Assembly (NCBI GenBank): GCA_964384025.1
Contig: CAYLJJ010000011.1
Coordinates: 35,099-99,098 of the forward strand
DNA: 64,000 nt
Direction: 5' to 3'
DNA from: CAYLJJ01 sp964384025
GTDB taxonomy: Bacteria > Myxococcota_A > Bradymonadia > UBA7976 > UBA1532
This document shows, piece after piece, positions 1 to 8,384 of this stretch. The notes under the pieces are model-generated. The model searched no databases, was not told where the DNA came from, and saw nothing but the letters and a program-made list of their open reading frames with translations. Positions within the stretch are counted from its first letter, which is position 1. The number at the start of each line of letters is the position of its first letter. A program made the translations under genes and the position numbers.

Positions 1-1362
1 CTTAAGGAGCGTGCGGGGCGTTTCCCTGTTATCTACGCCAGCCGACGAGGCCAAGCAGACAGGGTGGAGATCCCTGTCAGCCGCACCATTCTACGCGAAG
101 TCCTCAAAGAGAAGGCGGGGCTGCTGATCACCAATGCCGCCGCAGAGTTCTCCTCTGCCCGCTCCGTTCTTCAAGCGGGCTTGGCCAGCACCCTGGCGGT
201 ACCTCTCTGGACAGGGGCGGACATCCGGGGGATCCTGCAAGTTGACAACCGAGACGCTCCAGGGCTCTTTAAAGCTGAGGATTTAGAGGTCCTCACGGTA
301 GCAGCAGGGCATATCTCCTTCGCGGCGGAGAACGCTCGCCTCCTGGCTCGTCTTAAGTTGGCAGAGAAGCGCTTGGAGCGGGAGAACCGTTACCTCAAGT
401 CTAAGGTGAAGGAGGAGTACACCGGGATTATCGGAGAGAGCGCCGCGATGAGGGCGGTATTTCAGGCGATCGAGCGGGTTCGAGATACGCGGGTCCCGGT
501 GCTTATCCAGGGAGAGACAGGGACAGGCAAAGAGCTGGTTGCGCGGGCGCTGCACTACACCAGCCATCGTAAAGACAAGCTCTTTGTCCCTCAGAACTGT
601 AGCGCCCTCCCCGAGAATCTCTTAGAGAGTGAACTCTTTGGGCATGTGCGTGGAGCTTTTACAGGCGCGGATAGAGACAAAAAGGGCCTCTTTGAGCTGG
701 CTGATGGAGGCAGCCTCCTCCTCGACGAGATTGGAGAGATGCCTCTGCTTCTCCAGGCCAAGCTTCTGCGTGTTTTGCAGGAGGGAATGATCTGGCCAGT
801 GGGAGCCTCACAGCCCAAGCGGGTCGATGTACGTATCCTCAGCGCCACTCACCGGGATCTAGAAGTGATGCTCAAAGAGGGCAGCTTTCGCGAGGATCTC
901 TACTATCGCCTCTATGTTTATCCTATCCGCCTCCCTCCCTTACGAGAGCGGCGCGAAGATATCGCCCTGCTGGCCAAACACCTCTGCCGACAGTACGCCC
1001 GAGACTTTGGGCGCTCGATCACCGGTTTCAGCCCTGAGGCCCTGGAGTTGCTGATGAGTTACAGTTGGCCGGGCAACGTGCGTGAGCTTCAAAATGAGCT
1101 TCAACGTGTCCTGATCCAGAGGAGCGAAGGAGATCTGATCTTGGCAGAAGATCTCTCTGAGCGCATTTTGGGCCATACAGGGGTGATCAATGATCCCCAG
1201 GTACCTCGTGGGACCCTCAAGACGATGATGGCGGCGGTGGAGCGCATTCTGCTCTCTCGCGCTCTAAGAGAGCAGGAGGGCAACAAGACCCGCACTGCTA
1301 AGGCCCTGGGCATCACTCGCGAGGGCTTACATAAGAAACTCTCTCGTTTGGGGATGAATTGA
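1..1362 (+). CDS. sigma-54-dependent transcriptional activator with GAF domain (5' partial)
   Basis: The reading frame is open to the first base of the window, so the N-terminus is missing; a GTG at 64 is only an internal codon. The visible part starts inside a GAF-type sensor domain ending near a coiled stretch around 340-420. A full AAA+ sigma-54 interaction domain follows, with Walker A GETGTGKE, the GAFTGA loop that contacts sigma-54, and the Walker B-like LLLDEIGEMP. The last ~40 residues form a Fis-type helix-turn-helix (KTRTAKALGITREGLHKKL). Proteins of this build remodel sigma-54 RNA polymerase at -24/-12 promoters. In Myxococcota they often carry an FHA domain ahead of GAF and are coupled to Ser/Thr kinases; that part lies outside the window, so its presence here is inference. 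The stop nearly touches the next gene, which suggests translational coupling. Confidence 0.93.
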   Translation, partial: LKERAGRFPVIYASRRGQADRVEIPVSRTILREVLKEKAGLLITNAAAEFSSARSVLQAGLASTLAVPLWTGADIRGILQVDNRDAPGLFKAEDLEVLTVAAGHISFAAENARLLARLKLAEKRLERENRYLKSKVKEEYTGIIGESAAMRAVFQAIERVRDTRVPVLIQGETGTGKELVARALHYTSHRKDKLFVPQNCSALPENLLESELFGHVRGAFTGADRDKKGLFELADGGSLLLDEIGEMPLLLQAKLLRVLQEGMIWPVGASQPKRVDVRILSATHRDLEVMLKEGSFREDLYYRLYVYPIRLPPLRERREDIALLAKHLCRQYARDFGRSITGFSPEALELLMSYSWPGNVRELQNELQRVLIQRSEGDLILAEDLSERILGHTGVINDPQVPRGTLKTMMAAVERILLSRALREQEGNKTRTAKALGITREGLHKKLSRLGMN

Positions 1363-1364
1363 GG

Positions 1365-1982
1365 ATGGAGCGCAGCCTCTATTTGGCCGTGGAAGGCCCC
1401 ATCGGTGTTGGCAAAACCACCCTGGTACGCAGCTTGGCTGAGCGCCTTCAGGCGCGCTTGGTCCTAGAAGCTTTCGAAGAGAATCCTTTCCTCGCCGGCT
1501 TCTATGAGGATAGAGACCGCTACGCCTTCCAAACTCAGATCTTCTTCTTGATGAGCCGCTTTAAGCAGCAACAGGAGCTTACGCAGAGCGATCTTTTCTC
1601 TCCTACAACCCTCTCGGACTATCATCTCCTCAAAGATCGCATCTTCGCCAGCTTGACCCTGAGTCCAGAGGAGATGGCCCTCTATGAGCATGTCTACTCT
1701 GCTCTAGAAGACACCATCCTCCAACCCGATCTGGTGATTTACCTCCATGCCCGACAAGAGGTCCTACTGTCGCGTATTTCCAAGAGAGGAAGGAGCTATG
1801 AGAAGGATTTTGATCCCGAATATCTCCATAGCTTGAGCACCAGCTATCTGGACTTCTTTAACCACTATCAGGCGACCCCTCTGCTTCCAATAGACACATC
1901 TGATGTCAATTATGCTGAAGATAAGGATGCGATGAACAGCCTCATTGATGAGATCTACAAACGCATTAAGCCATCTTCTTAA
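1365..1982 (+). CDS. deoxynucleoside kinase
   Basis: About 205 residues, the usual size of bacterial deoxyadenosine/deoxyguanosine kinases. The P-loop GPIGVGKTT lies at the N-terminus, followed by the family block ENPFLAGFYED...RYAFQTQIFFL and the DRIFA motif of the substrate site. RISKRGRSYE resembles the lid region. The enzyme phosphorylates salvaged deoxynucleosides with ATP in the cytoplasm. The ATG at 1365 lies 2 bases after the upstream stop. A TTG at 1359 overlaps that stop and has GGGGA in front of it, so it is a possible alternative start. Another dNTP-supply gene, nrdJ, lies at the far end of the window. Family assignment is secure; the base preferred cannot be told. Confidence 0.9.
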   Translation: MERSLYLAVEGPIGVGKTTLVRSLAERLQARLVLEAFEENPFLAGFYEDRDRYAFQTQIFFLMSRFKQQQELTQSDLFSPTTLSDYHLLKDRIFASLTLSPEEMALYEHVYSALEDTILQPDLVIYLHARQEVLLSRISKRGRSYEKDFDPEYLHSLSTSYLDFFNHYQATPLLPIDTSDVNYAEDKDAMNSLIDEIYKRIKPSS

Positions 1983-1999
1983 ATATCTGAGAACTCTCT

Positions 2000-3523
2000 A
2001 TGAAAGCTCAAACGGCTCGCTACCAGCTGCTTCGAAAGCTCGCGGTAGGAGGGATGGCGGAGATCTATCTCTCCAAACGGATCAGCTTTGGGGAGTTCAG
2101 TCAACTCGCGGTGATCAAGCGTCTGCTCCCTGAGCATCAAGGGCGAGCTGCCTATGAGCGCCTCTTCTCCAACGAGGCACGGCTTACAGCTCTCCTGAAA
2201 CACCCCCAAGTAATCCAGGTTCACGATTTTGGAAAGCTGGATGGCGCCTACTTCATCGCGATGGAGTATGTACATGGAGTCTCTGGAGCGGAGTTTATGG
2301 CTCAGGCCTCCCGCTCAAAGATACCGATCCCCCTAGAGGTTGCTCTCTTTATCGTCGTTCAGGTGGCCGAAGCGCTCCACTACTGCTACTCGGGGAGGGG
2401 GCAGGCGGGAGAGCCTTTAGGGATCATCCATCACGATGTCAGCCCCCAAAATATCCAGCTCGGTTATGAAGCTGAAGTCAAGCTCCTGGATTTTGGCGTG
2501 GCCACACGCGATCAAGAGGAGGCTCTCAAGGGTCGCCGGGGCAAGTTCGCCTATATGTCTCCAGAAGCGATCGAGAAGCAGCCTCTGGATCAACGTAGCG
2601 ACCTCTACTCTTTGGGGGTGATTCTCTTTGAGTTGAGCTTGGGGCGTCGTCTCTTTAAGGGAAGCAACACAGCGGAGACTCTCAAGCGCGCGAGCAGAGG
2701 GATGATTCCTCGACCCTCCAGCCTGAAGGCCGACTATCCTCCAGCTCTAGAGCGGGTTCTCTTTAAGGCCCTGGCTCGAGATCCTGATGAGCGCTACGAG
2801 ACTGGGGCAGCCTTTGCCCAAGCTCTTAGGGGGCTCACCAAGGAGCTGAACCTGCGCCTGGAGATGGGGAGCATGGTGGAGTTTATGAGCAGGCTTTACG
2901 CTGAGAAGATCCAGCATCGACTTAATGAGTTGGCGGAGCTGCTCAAGGGTGGAGCCCCTCTTCTCCCGCTCCCGCTTCCTGAGGACAAAACTCAGACCCC
3001 AAGCCTCAGCCTGGAGTTTGAATTTGAGCTTGAGCCTGAAATTAAGAGCGTGGCGAGGACCCCAGAGTTGGAGATCGACTCTCTGGAGATCCCTGAGGAG
3101 CTTCAGTTTGAAGCCCTCGTACACGCGCTGGGGCGTTGGCGTCGTCGCAGTCTCTTGGCGCTCCTCTTGGCGCTGAGTTTGGGAGCCCTGGGCTTCCTTC
3201 TGGGGCGAGAGAGAGAGCCCTTGAGGTTCAAATTGGAGAGTGAGCCTTCTGAGGTTCGGGTTTACGATGGAGAGCAGCTTTTGGGGATGACTCCTTTCAC
3301 CCTCCCTCGCCAAGCGACTCCTTACCACCTCAGCCTTCGTCGGGGGGGCTCTCTCGAGCTGAAGCTGCGCTTGGAAACTCAGGCGAGTCAACAGCATATC
3401 TGGATCGAGCTTTCGCCCCAGGAGATCGACGGAGGCTCTACGGATATCTCTCTTGAGGATCCTGTGGATGCTTCACTTGAGGGCTCTATAGATGCCTCCC
3501 TTGAGGGCTCTGGAAGCGATTGA
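2000..3523 (+). CDS. membrane Ser/Thr protein kinase with PEGA domain
   Basis: A 507-residue Hanks-type kinase with a complete catalytic set: the ATP lysine at K40 (AVIKRLL), the catalytic Asp at D146 in HHDVSPQN, and the metal-binding Asp at D164 in LDFGVA. An APE-like SPEAIEK and a DLYSLGVILFEL block follow. One hydrophobic segment around residues 383-401 after an arginine cluster should be a transmembrane helix. Beyond it lies a PEGA-like domain (SEPSEVRVYDGEQLLGMTPF), predicted outside the cytoplasm. The extreme C-terminus is a short acidic repeat (DASLEGS units). PEGA-tailed kinases are frequent in Myxococcota. This is the only one of the three kinase-fold proteins in the window with an intact active site. 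Confidence 0.93.
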   Translation: MKAQTARYQLLRKLAVGGMAEIYLSKRISFGEFSQLAVIKRLLPEHQGRAAYERLFSNEARLTALLKHPQVIQVHDFGKLDGAYFIAMEYVHGVSGAEFMAQASRSKIPIPLEVALFIVVQVAEALHYCYSGRGQAGEPLGIIHHDVSPQNIQLGYEAEVKLLDFGVATRDQEEALKGRRGKFAYMSPEAIEKQPLDQRSDLYSLGVILFELSLGRRLFKGSNTAETLKRASRGMIPRPSSLKADYPPALERVLFKALARDPDERYETGAAFAQALRGLTKELNLRLEMGSMVEFMSRLYAEKIQHRLNELAELLKGGAPLLPLPLPEDKTQTPSLSLEFEFELEPEIKSVARTPELEIDSLEIPEELQFEALVHALGRWRRRSLLALLLALSLGALGFLLGREREPLRFKLESEPSEVRVYDGEQLLGMTPFTLPRQATPYHLSLRRGGSLELKLRLETQASQQHIWIELSPQEIDGGSTDISLEDPVDASLEGSIDASLEGSGSD

Positions 3524-3554
3524 TCCCATCCCCAAAGGCAGCTAGGGTCAAGAG

Positions 3555-4412
3555 ATGCGCGCATTACTGATCATTCCTCTCCTGCTTCTCTTCTCCTGTG
3601 CGGTTGAAGAGGAGACCAGCGATGCTGAGTCCTCCTCTATAGCAGACTCTCAGGTGTTGCTCCCTGATGTTGTTGGCAGCTCTGGTGCCTCTGGCGGTGG
3701 AGCGAGTGCTGGCGCTGGGGGCAGTGGTGCTGGAGGAGGCGGTGCTGGAGCCGCTGGAGGAGGCGGTGTTGGAGCCGCTGGAGGAGGCGGTGTTGGAGCC
3801 GCTGGAGGAGGCGGTGTTGGGGGCGAAGGCGCTGCTGCTGGAGAGCGCCCTGAAGATTTTGGGGTCCAGGATTGGGCACTCCCTCCTGAAGACGCCACCC
3901 TACCTCCCATGGACAGGGCTCTTCCTGAAGATCGTGCGCTTCTCCCTGATGCTCTCGCTCCTCCTCCTGATCAGGGCCTCCCCTTTGGCGATCTAAACTG
4001 TGATGAGATCAGCGCCTGCTCCAGCGCTTGTGGTGAAGATCTAGCGTGTCGCAACGCCTGCGTCTTGATGGGGACAGCGGAGGCTCAGGAAGAGTATCTG
4101 AGCACCATGCGGTGTATCAGTGATACTCACTGTAGCGAGCGTGGAAACTGCACAGAGCTTTGCGGTGAGTTGATTGAAGCTTGCCTCTGGGGCGAGGCTC
4201 TGGACTGTGGGGGTATCTACGACTGCTTTGATGGTTGTGCTCAAGATGATCAGCCCTGTCGAGACAACTGTTACAACCGCGCCAGCCCCAATGCTCAGCG
4301 GAACTACGCCAACTTGGTCACTTGTCTACAGGTCTCTCGCTGCAGGGAGGAGGGGGACAACTGTGAGATCGTCTGCGCTGATGCCCTCTGGGCCTGCTTC
4401 CCTGACGGTTAG
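3555..4412 (+). CDS. Cys-rich lipoprotein with Gly/Ala repeat linker
   Basis: A 285-residue predicted lipoprotein. The signal peptide ends in a lipobox read as LLFSC. A flexible linker follows, made largely of Gly and Ala and encoded by a 24-bp tandem repeat. A Pro/Asp-rich spacer leads to a C-terminal domain with two related Cys-rich halves, each with spacing like C-x2-I-x2-C-x3-C and a second set near ALDCGGIYDCFDGC. This suggests paired disulfide modules exposed outside the cytoplasm. It follows the kinase gene by 31 bases on the same strand and may share its transcript. The family is not recognised. Similar two-fold Cys modules are common in secreted proteins of Myxococcota, but the role is unknown. 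Confidence 0.82.
   Translation: MRALLIIPLLLLFSCAVEEETSDAESSSIADSQVLLPDVVGSSGASGGGASAGAGGSGAGGGGAGAAGGGGVGAAGGGGVGAAGGGGVGGEGAAAGERPEDFGVQDWALPPEDATLPPMDRALPEDRALLPDALAPPPDQGLPFGDLNCDEISACSSACGEDLACRNACVLMGTAEAQEEYLSTMRCISDTHCSERGNCTELCGELIEACLWGEALDCGGIYDCFDGCAQDDQPCRDNCYNRASPNAQRNYANLVTCLQVSRCREEGDNCEIVCADALWACFPDG
3732..3820 (+). repeat. 24-bp tandem repeat encoding a Gly/Ala linker
   Basis: Three full copies (3732-3755, 3756-3779, 3780-3803) and a partial fourth. The unit begins GGAGGAGGCGGTG and encodes an 8-residue Gly/Ala/Val block. Because the unit is a multiple of three, copy-number changes alter linker length without breaking the frame. Confidence 0.92.
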
Positions 4413-4511
4413 AATCTTTAAGGCAAAATCAGAAGAGGAGAACGCCCAGCGTTCCCGTTGGCCGCTGAGATCAGCAGCTCCACTGAAATGATCGAGCGAT
4501 CTCGTGCAGAT

Positions 4512-5168
4512 TCAAGCTCTCTGAAGGAGCCAACTTCCACGCTTGTTGAGGAAGCCGAGATAGCGTTCCTTTAGATCCGGGAGGGTGGCGGCCTCTACAG
4601 AGGCCAGGGCGAGGAGAGCCATGCTCCAGGTAGTCAGCCTGGGAAACTCAGCCAAATCCTGGATTGTATGCAGCTCATTGAGCAGCTCCAGACGCAGGAA
4701 GAAAGGAGCATATGTTGTATCCACCAAGGAGAGCTTCTCAGCGTTGAAATAGGGGCCATCTCCTAGAACCTGCTCTAGGTGCTGCAGCTTTTCATTAAGC
4801 CCCTTCCTTTGACTCTGGAAGCTTTTTTCATCGCCTGCAACGCTCAACTGGAAAAGCTGAACGATGCAGGCTGAACCAAATTCGATCCAGGCACGGTTGT
4901 GAGCCCTCTGGATCGGTTCATCAGGCATCAGACGTGGAACTGAGATCTCATCTATAAATTCGTTGATTACTGCAGACTCGAAGATACTTAAGGCTTCATT
5001 CACTCGGAGCAGAGGCACCTTGCCCAGTGGAGAGATCTGTTTAAACCACTCTGGCCGATTGTCTGGCTCGATATAGGTTAAGCGGTGAGGCAACTCCTTC
5101 TGAATGAGGGTGATGAGGGAGCGCTGCCCAAACGGGCAGATTGGGAAGGTGATGAGTTCAAGATCCAC
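4512..5168 (-). CDS. glutathione S-transferase family protein
   Basis: 218 residues, the usual GST length. The N-terminal thioredoxin-like half shows FPICPFGQRSLI (a CPFxQR-type glutathione-site motif), then SPLGKVPLL and the FESAVINEFID block (the conserved E-S pair). The C-terminal half is helical. GTG start at 5168 with AAGG a few bases upstream. The protein most resembles the stringent-starvation/beta-type GST group with a Cys in the active-site position, so thiol transferase or dehydroascorbate-reductase-like chemistry is possible. The gene stands alone, facing away from the envelope operon at 5431 across a short intergenic region with repeats. The substrate is unknown. Confidence 0.87.
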   Translation of the reverse strand: MDLELITFPICPFGQRSLITLIQKELPHRLTYIEPDNRPEWFKQISPLGKVPLLRVNEALSIFESAVINEFIDEISVPRLMPDEPIQRAHNRAWIEFGSACIVQLFQLSVAGDEKSFQSQRKGLNEKLQHLEQVLGDGPYFNAEKLSLVDTTYAPFFLRLELLNELHTIQDLAEFPRLTTWSMALLALASVEAATLPDLKERYLGFLNKRGSWLLQRA

Positions 5169-5223
5169 GAGATATCCTTGAGAACAGGGCTGGTTGATGT
5201 TTCCTCAACGAAACAGTAATTTT

Positions 5224-5350
5224 GGCGAAGATACTTGGAAAACATCGATACCTTCCAATCTGGCGAAGGTATTGTCGAACAGCTATTTTAAAATTCTTCC
5301 GCTCGAACCGATCCACAGAGAAAAAGCGGTGGCCTGACGGCGAAGGTACT
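5224..5350 (+). repeat. three degenerate 12-bp direct repeats between divergent genes
   Basis: GGCGAAGATACT (5224-5235), GGCGAAGGTATT (5262-5273) and GGCGAAGGTACT (5339-5350) lie between the minus-strand GST gene and the plus-strand FAD enzyme gene. The sequence CGATACCTTCC at 5247-5257 carries a related element in inverted orientation. They could be binding sites for a shared regulator. Short repeats can also arise by chance, so the call is tentative. Confidence 0.35.
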
Positions 5351-5430
5351 GCCCACCAGACGCTTACACAAGAGTTGATCCCTACAGGAACCCTCGCCTA
5401 CACTCGGCCGCTTCTATTCAGGATTTGTCT

Positions 5431-6753
5431 GTGGATTCAAGCCTAGAACGTCAAGAAACCCTCATCATCGGGGCAGGGCTCGCGGGCCTCTCTACTGCCC
5501 TCCACCTCTCCTCCCCTGCCCTTATCTTAGAGGCAGAAGCTGAGGTGGGAGGCAAGGCTCGCACGGAGGAGATTGAGGGCTTTCGCTTTGATCAAACAGG
5601 GCACTGGCTACATCTACGCGATCCTCAGATCAAGGCTCTGCTGTTTCGCCTCCTAACCGAAGATCACTTCGTGGAGGTTAAGCGCATCAGTCGGATTTGG
5701 TCTCAAGGACGCTATACCCACTATCCCTTCCAAGCCAACACCTTTGGGCTGCCTCCCGAGACGATCAAAAAGTGTGTGATGGGAGCCTTCAAAGCTGATC
5801 TGCGGCGAAGACTGAGCCCTGAAGTCGCCGAACCAGAGGATTTCAGGGAGTGGATTCGCTTCTACTTCGGTGAGGGGATCGCAGGGCACTTTATGCTGCC
5901 CTATAACGCCCGCCTCTGGGGGGTCGCCGCTGAGGAGATCACCAGCCGCTGGTGTCAGCGCTTTGTGCCCCGCCCCAACTTAGAGGAGATCGTCGCTGGA
6001 GCGGTGGGCTGTCATGCTGAGGGGATGGGCTATAACGCCCGCTTCCTCTACCCCAAGGAGGGAGGCATTCAGAGCCTTCCGCTGGCGCTGGCCAAGGCGG
6101 TGGGGAGAGCGCAGATCCTGCTTGAGGCCCCTGTTTCGCAGATCAACCTTAAGGCCCATGAGGCGACCCTCAGCGATGGTCGTCGCTTTGGCTTCGAACG
6201 CTTGGTCAGCACGATGCCTCTGCCTCAGCTGATCGCCTGTATTCAGGAGGCACCCCCTGAGATCAGGGCTGCTGCTTCACGCCTGAGGGCTACAAACACC
6301 CACTACTATAATGTGGGCCTTCGAGGAGGGCTCTCCCAGCCTGATCACTGGATCTATCTCCCTGAAGAGCGCTGGCCGATGTATCGGGTGGGCTCCTTCA
6401 GCAACGCCCTCTCCAAGATGGCGCCTCCAGGATGTAGCTCCCTCTATGTGGAGTTGGCTGATCGAGGTGGGGACTCTGAAACTCTGAGAGCCTCGGTGGT
6501 TGAGGGGCTCTTGGCGATGGAGCTGATCCAGGAACCTCAGCAGATTCTCTTCATGGCCCATCGAATCATTCCACAGGGCTATGTCCTCTACGATTTTGAG
6601 CATGCCGAGGCCCGCGAGCAGGTCCTGAGCTGGCTGGAGCGCCAGGGGGTCATCAGCACCGGGCGCTACGGAGACTGGAACTACTCCTCAATGGAGGATG
6701 CGCTCTTGGATGGCCGACGAGCCGCAGAGCGCTTGGAAAGAAGGACTGTATGA
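5431..6753 (+). CDS. FAD-dependent NAD(P)-binding oxidoreductase (protoporphyrinogen oxidase/UDP-galactopyranose mutase-like)
   Basis: About 440 residues with an N-terminal Rossmann FAD site (LIIGAGLAGLSTALHL, then LEAEAEVGGKAR), as in amine oxidase, phytoene desaturase and UDP-galactopyranose mutase families. The middle part (FMLPYNARLWG, then WCQRFVPRPN) matches the protoporphyrinogen-oxidase-like enzymes found in polysaccharide clusters. The C-terminal FAD block is TGRYGDWNYSSMEDALLDG. The GTG at 5431 is preferred because AGGA lies 7 bases upstream; a TTG at 5425 is too close to it. It overlaps the glycosyltransferase gene by 4 bases (ATGA), so a role in making or modifying a glycosyl donor or lipid carrier is plausible. 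The true substrate cannot be read from the sequence. Confidence 0.87.
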   Translation: MDSSLERQETLIIGAGLAGLSTALHLSSPALILEAEAEVGGKARTEEIEGFRFDQTGHWLHLRDPQIKALLFRLLTEDHFVEVKRISRIWSQGRYTHYPFQANTFGLPPETIKKCVMGAFKADLRRRLSPEVAEPEDFREWIRFYFGEGIAGHFMLPYNARLWGVAAEEITSRWCQRFVPRPNLEEIVAGAVGCHAEGMGYNARFLYPKEGGIQSLPLALAKAVGRAQILLEAPVSQINLKAHEATLSDGRRFGFERLVSTMPLPQLIACIQEAPPEIRAAASRLRATNTHYYNVGLRGGLSQPDHWIYLPEERWPMYRVGSFSNALSKMAPPGCSSLYVELADRGGDSETLRASVVEGLLAMELIQEPQQILFMAHRIIPQGYVLYDFEHAEAREQVLSWLERQGVISTGRYGDWNYSSMEDALLDGRRAAERLERRTV

Positions 6754-7469
6754 GCGCCACACCTCAGGTCTCAATCGTCATCCCTATCTATAATGAAGAG
6801 GCGATCCTCAAAGGCGCGGTGGCGGAGTTGAGAGAGCAGCTCGCGGAGGCGGGCATCAACTATGAGATCATCCTAGCGGAGAACGGCTCCACCGATCAGA
6901 CCGTCGCTATCGCTCGAGATCTCGCGGATCGCAACGAGGAGTTGCGAAGCTTCTCCATCGGCGAGCCCAATTATGGCCGCGCCCTCAAACAGGGGATCAT
7001 GCGAGCGAGAGGTGAGTTTGTCATCTGTGAGGAGATCGATCTCTGCGATATCGATTTTCATAAGGAGGCTCTCAGGCAGCTTCAAGAGGAGGGCGTTGAC
7101 TTCGTCGTGGGCAGCAAGCGGTTGAGAGGCGCTCAAGATCGACGCCCCCTCTATCGCCGCCTCGCTACCCGAGTCCTCAACAATATGCTCCGATTCTCGG
7201 TGGGCTTCCAAGGCACCGACACACACGGCCTCAAGGCTTTTCGCCGTGCAGCGCTCCTGAAGCTGGTGGATGAGTGTGTGGTGGAGCGCGATATGTTCGC
7301 CAGCGAGCTGGTGGTACGAGTCCACCGCAGCGAGATCTCCTGGGTGGAAGTGCCGATCGATCTCAAGGAGAAGCGCCCCCCCTCAATCCACCTTTTCCGC
7401 CGTGTTCCTCACGTGTTCAAGAGTATGATCCGCCTCACCATGATCATCCGCACAGGTCGAGATCTCTAG
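6750..7469 (+). CDS. family 2 glycosyltransferase (dolichyl-phosphate-mannose-synthase-like)
   Basis: 239 residues with a GT-A fold. The N-terminus reads VSIVIPIYNEE, followed by ENGSTDQT, the EEIDLCDID block that stands in for the metal-binding D-x-D, and GTDTHGLKAFRR, typical of polyprenyl-phosphate sugar synthases. No transmembrane segment is seen, so it should act on the inner face of the membrane. It overlaps the FAD enzyme gene by 4 bases and abuts the deacetylase gene with no spacer. The three probably work on one sugar or glycolipid. The sugar is unknown. Confidence 0.9.
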   Translation: MSATPQVSIVIPIYNEEAILKGAVAELREQLAEAGINYEIILAENGSTDQTVAIARDLADRNEELRSFSIGEPNYGRALKQGIMRARGEFVICEEIDLCDIDFHKEALRQLQEEGVDFVVGSKRLRGAQDRRPLYRRLATRVLNNMLRFSVGFQGTDTHGLKAFRRAALLKLVDECVVERDMFASELVVRVHRSEISWVEVPIDLKEKRPPSIHLFRRVPHVFKSMIRLTMIIRTGRDL

Positions 7470-8384
7470 ATGGCTCACAGCGCCAGCGTCAGCGTTGATG
7501 TGGACAGCCTCTGGCATTACTACCGCATCCACGGTCTCAACCCCGCAGAGGCCAGCAATCAGATCTGGAGCCATGGGGTCCCCCGCTTTATGGCCCTCTT
7601 TGAGCAACTGGGGATCTCTGCCACCTTCTTCTGTGTCGCTGAAGATCTAGAGCGAGAAGAGAATATAGCGGGCCTCAAGGCCCTGGTGGAGGCTGGACAC
7701 GAGATCGGCAACCACAGCTGGCATCATCACTACGAGCTGAGCCGCCTCCCACCGCTGAAGCGTCGCGCCGAAGTGGAGGAGGGGCGACGGCGGTTGGAAG
7801 CGGCCTCAGCTGCCCCAGTTCAGGGCTTTCGCTCTCCAGGCTACACCACCAACGCGGCGCTTCAGGTGGATCTCTTGGCCACAGGGCATCGCTATGACAG
7901 CAGCGTCTTCCCCTGCCCTCCCTACTATCTCGCCAAAGCAGCGGTCCTGGCCTGGATGAACTTGAGAGATCGTCAGAGTCAGAGCATCTTGGATCATCCT
8001 CGGATCATGTGGGCTCCACGCGCGCCCTATCTGGCTGATGTGGGTGCTCCCCATCGCAGAGGTGCGGATGGCTTGCCACAGTATCCGATCAGCGTCGCCC
8101 TGGGCGTTCCCCTGATCGGCACCGCCTTTAGCCTTCTGGGGCGCCTGGGTTCTCTGTTGGCTCTAGAGGCTGGGTTGCGCCTCCAAGATCATCTCACTTT
8201 GGAGTTTCACGCCTTAGACCTGTTGGGGCTTAAGGAGGATCAGCTTGATCCCGCCCTAGGGGTTCAGCCCGATCTACGCATCCCATTAAAGCGCAAGGAG
8301 GCGATCTTTAGGGCGCTTTTGGCTCGCCTTAAGGGTGATGCACAGATCCTTCGCCTGGATCGGCTGGCGAGCGCAGATCTGTGA
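7470..8384 (+). CDS. polysaccharide deacetylase family (NodB-type) protein
   Basis: 304 residues. The NodB metal site is visible: Asp in SVDVDSLWHYY near residue 10, and the H-x(3)-H type pair in EIGNHSWHHHYELS. GFRSPGYTTN is the third family motif (R/P block). Family members remove N-acetyl groups from sugars, or formyl groups in the ArnD-like branch. There is no signal peptide, so a cytoplasmic substrate such as a nucleotide- or lipid-linked sugar is more likely than peptidoglycan. It directly follows the GT2 gene, which fits action on the sugar that enzyme transfers. Its stop overlaps the next start by 4 bases. Confidence 0.88.
   Translation: MAHSASVSVDVDSLWHYYRIHGLNPAEASNQIWSHGVPRFMALFEQLGISATFFCVAEDLEREENIAGLKALVEAGHEIGNHSWHHHYELSRLPPLKRRAEVEEGRRRLEAASAAPVQGFRSPGYTTNAALQVDLLATGHRYDSSVFPCPPYYLAKAAVLAWMNLRDRQSQSILDHPRIMWAPRAPYLADVGAPHRRGADGLPQYPISVALGVPLIGTAFSLLGRLGSLLALEAGLRLQDHLTLEFHALDLLGLKEDQLDPALGVQPDLRIPLKRKEAIFRALLARLKGDAQILRLDRLASADL

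Noticed and set aside
3650..3910. Pro-rich minus-strand frames opposite the Gly/Ala repeat
   Set aside because: They are the mirror image of the 24-bp repeat in other frames.
5222..5446. Open frame of 74 codons between GST and the FAD enzyme gene
   Set aside because: No ribosome site, basic nonsense-like composition, and it overlaps the direct repeats and the start of the real gene.
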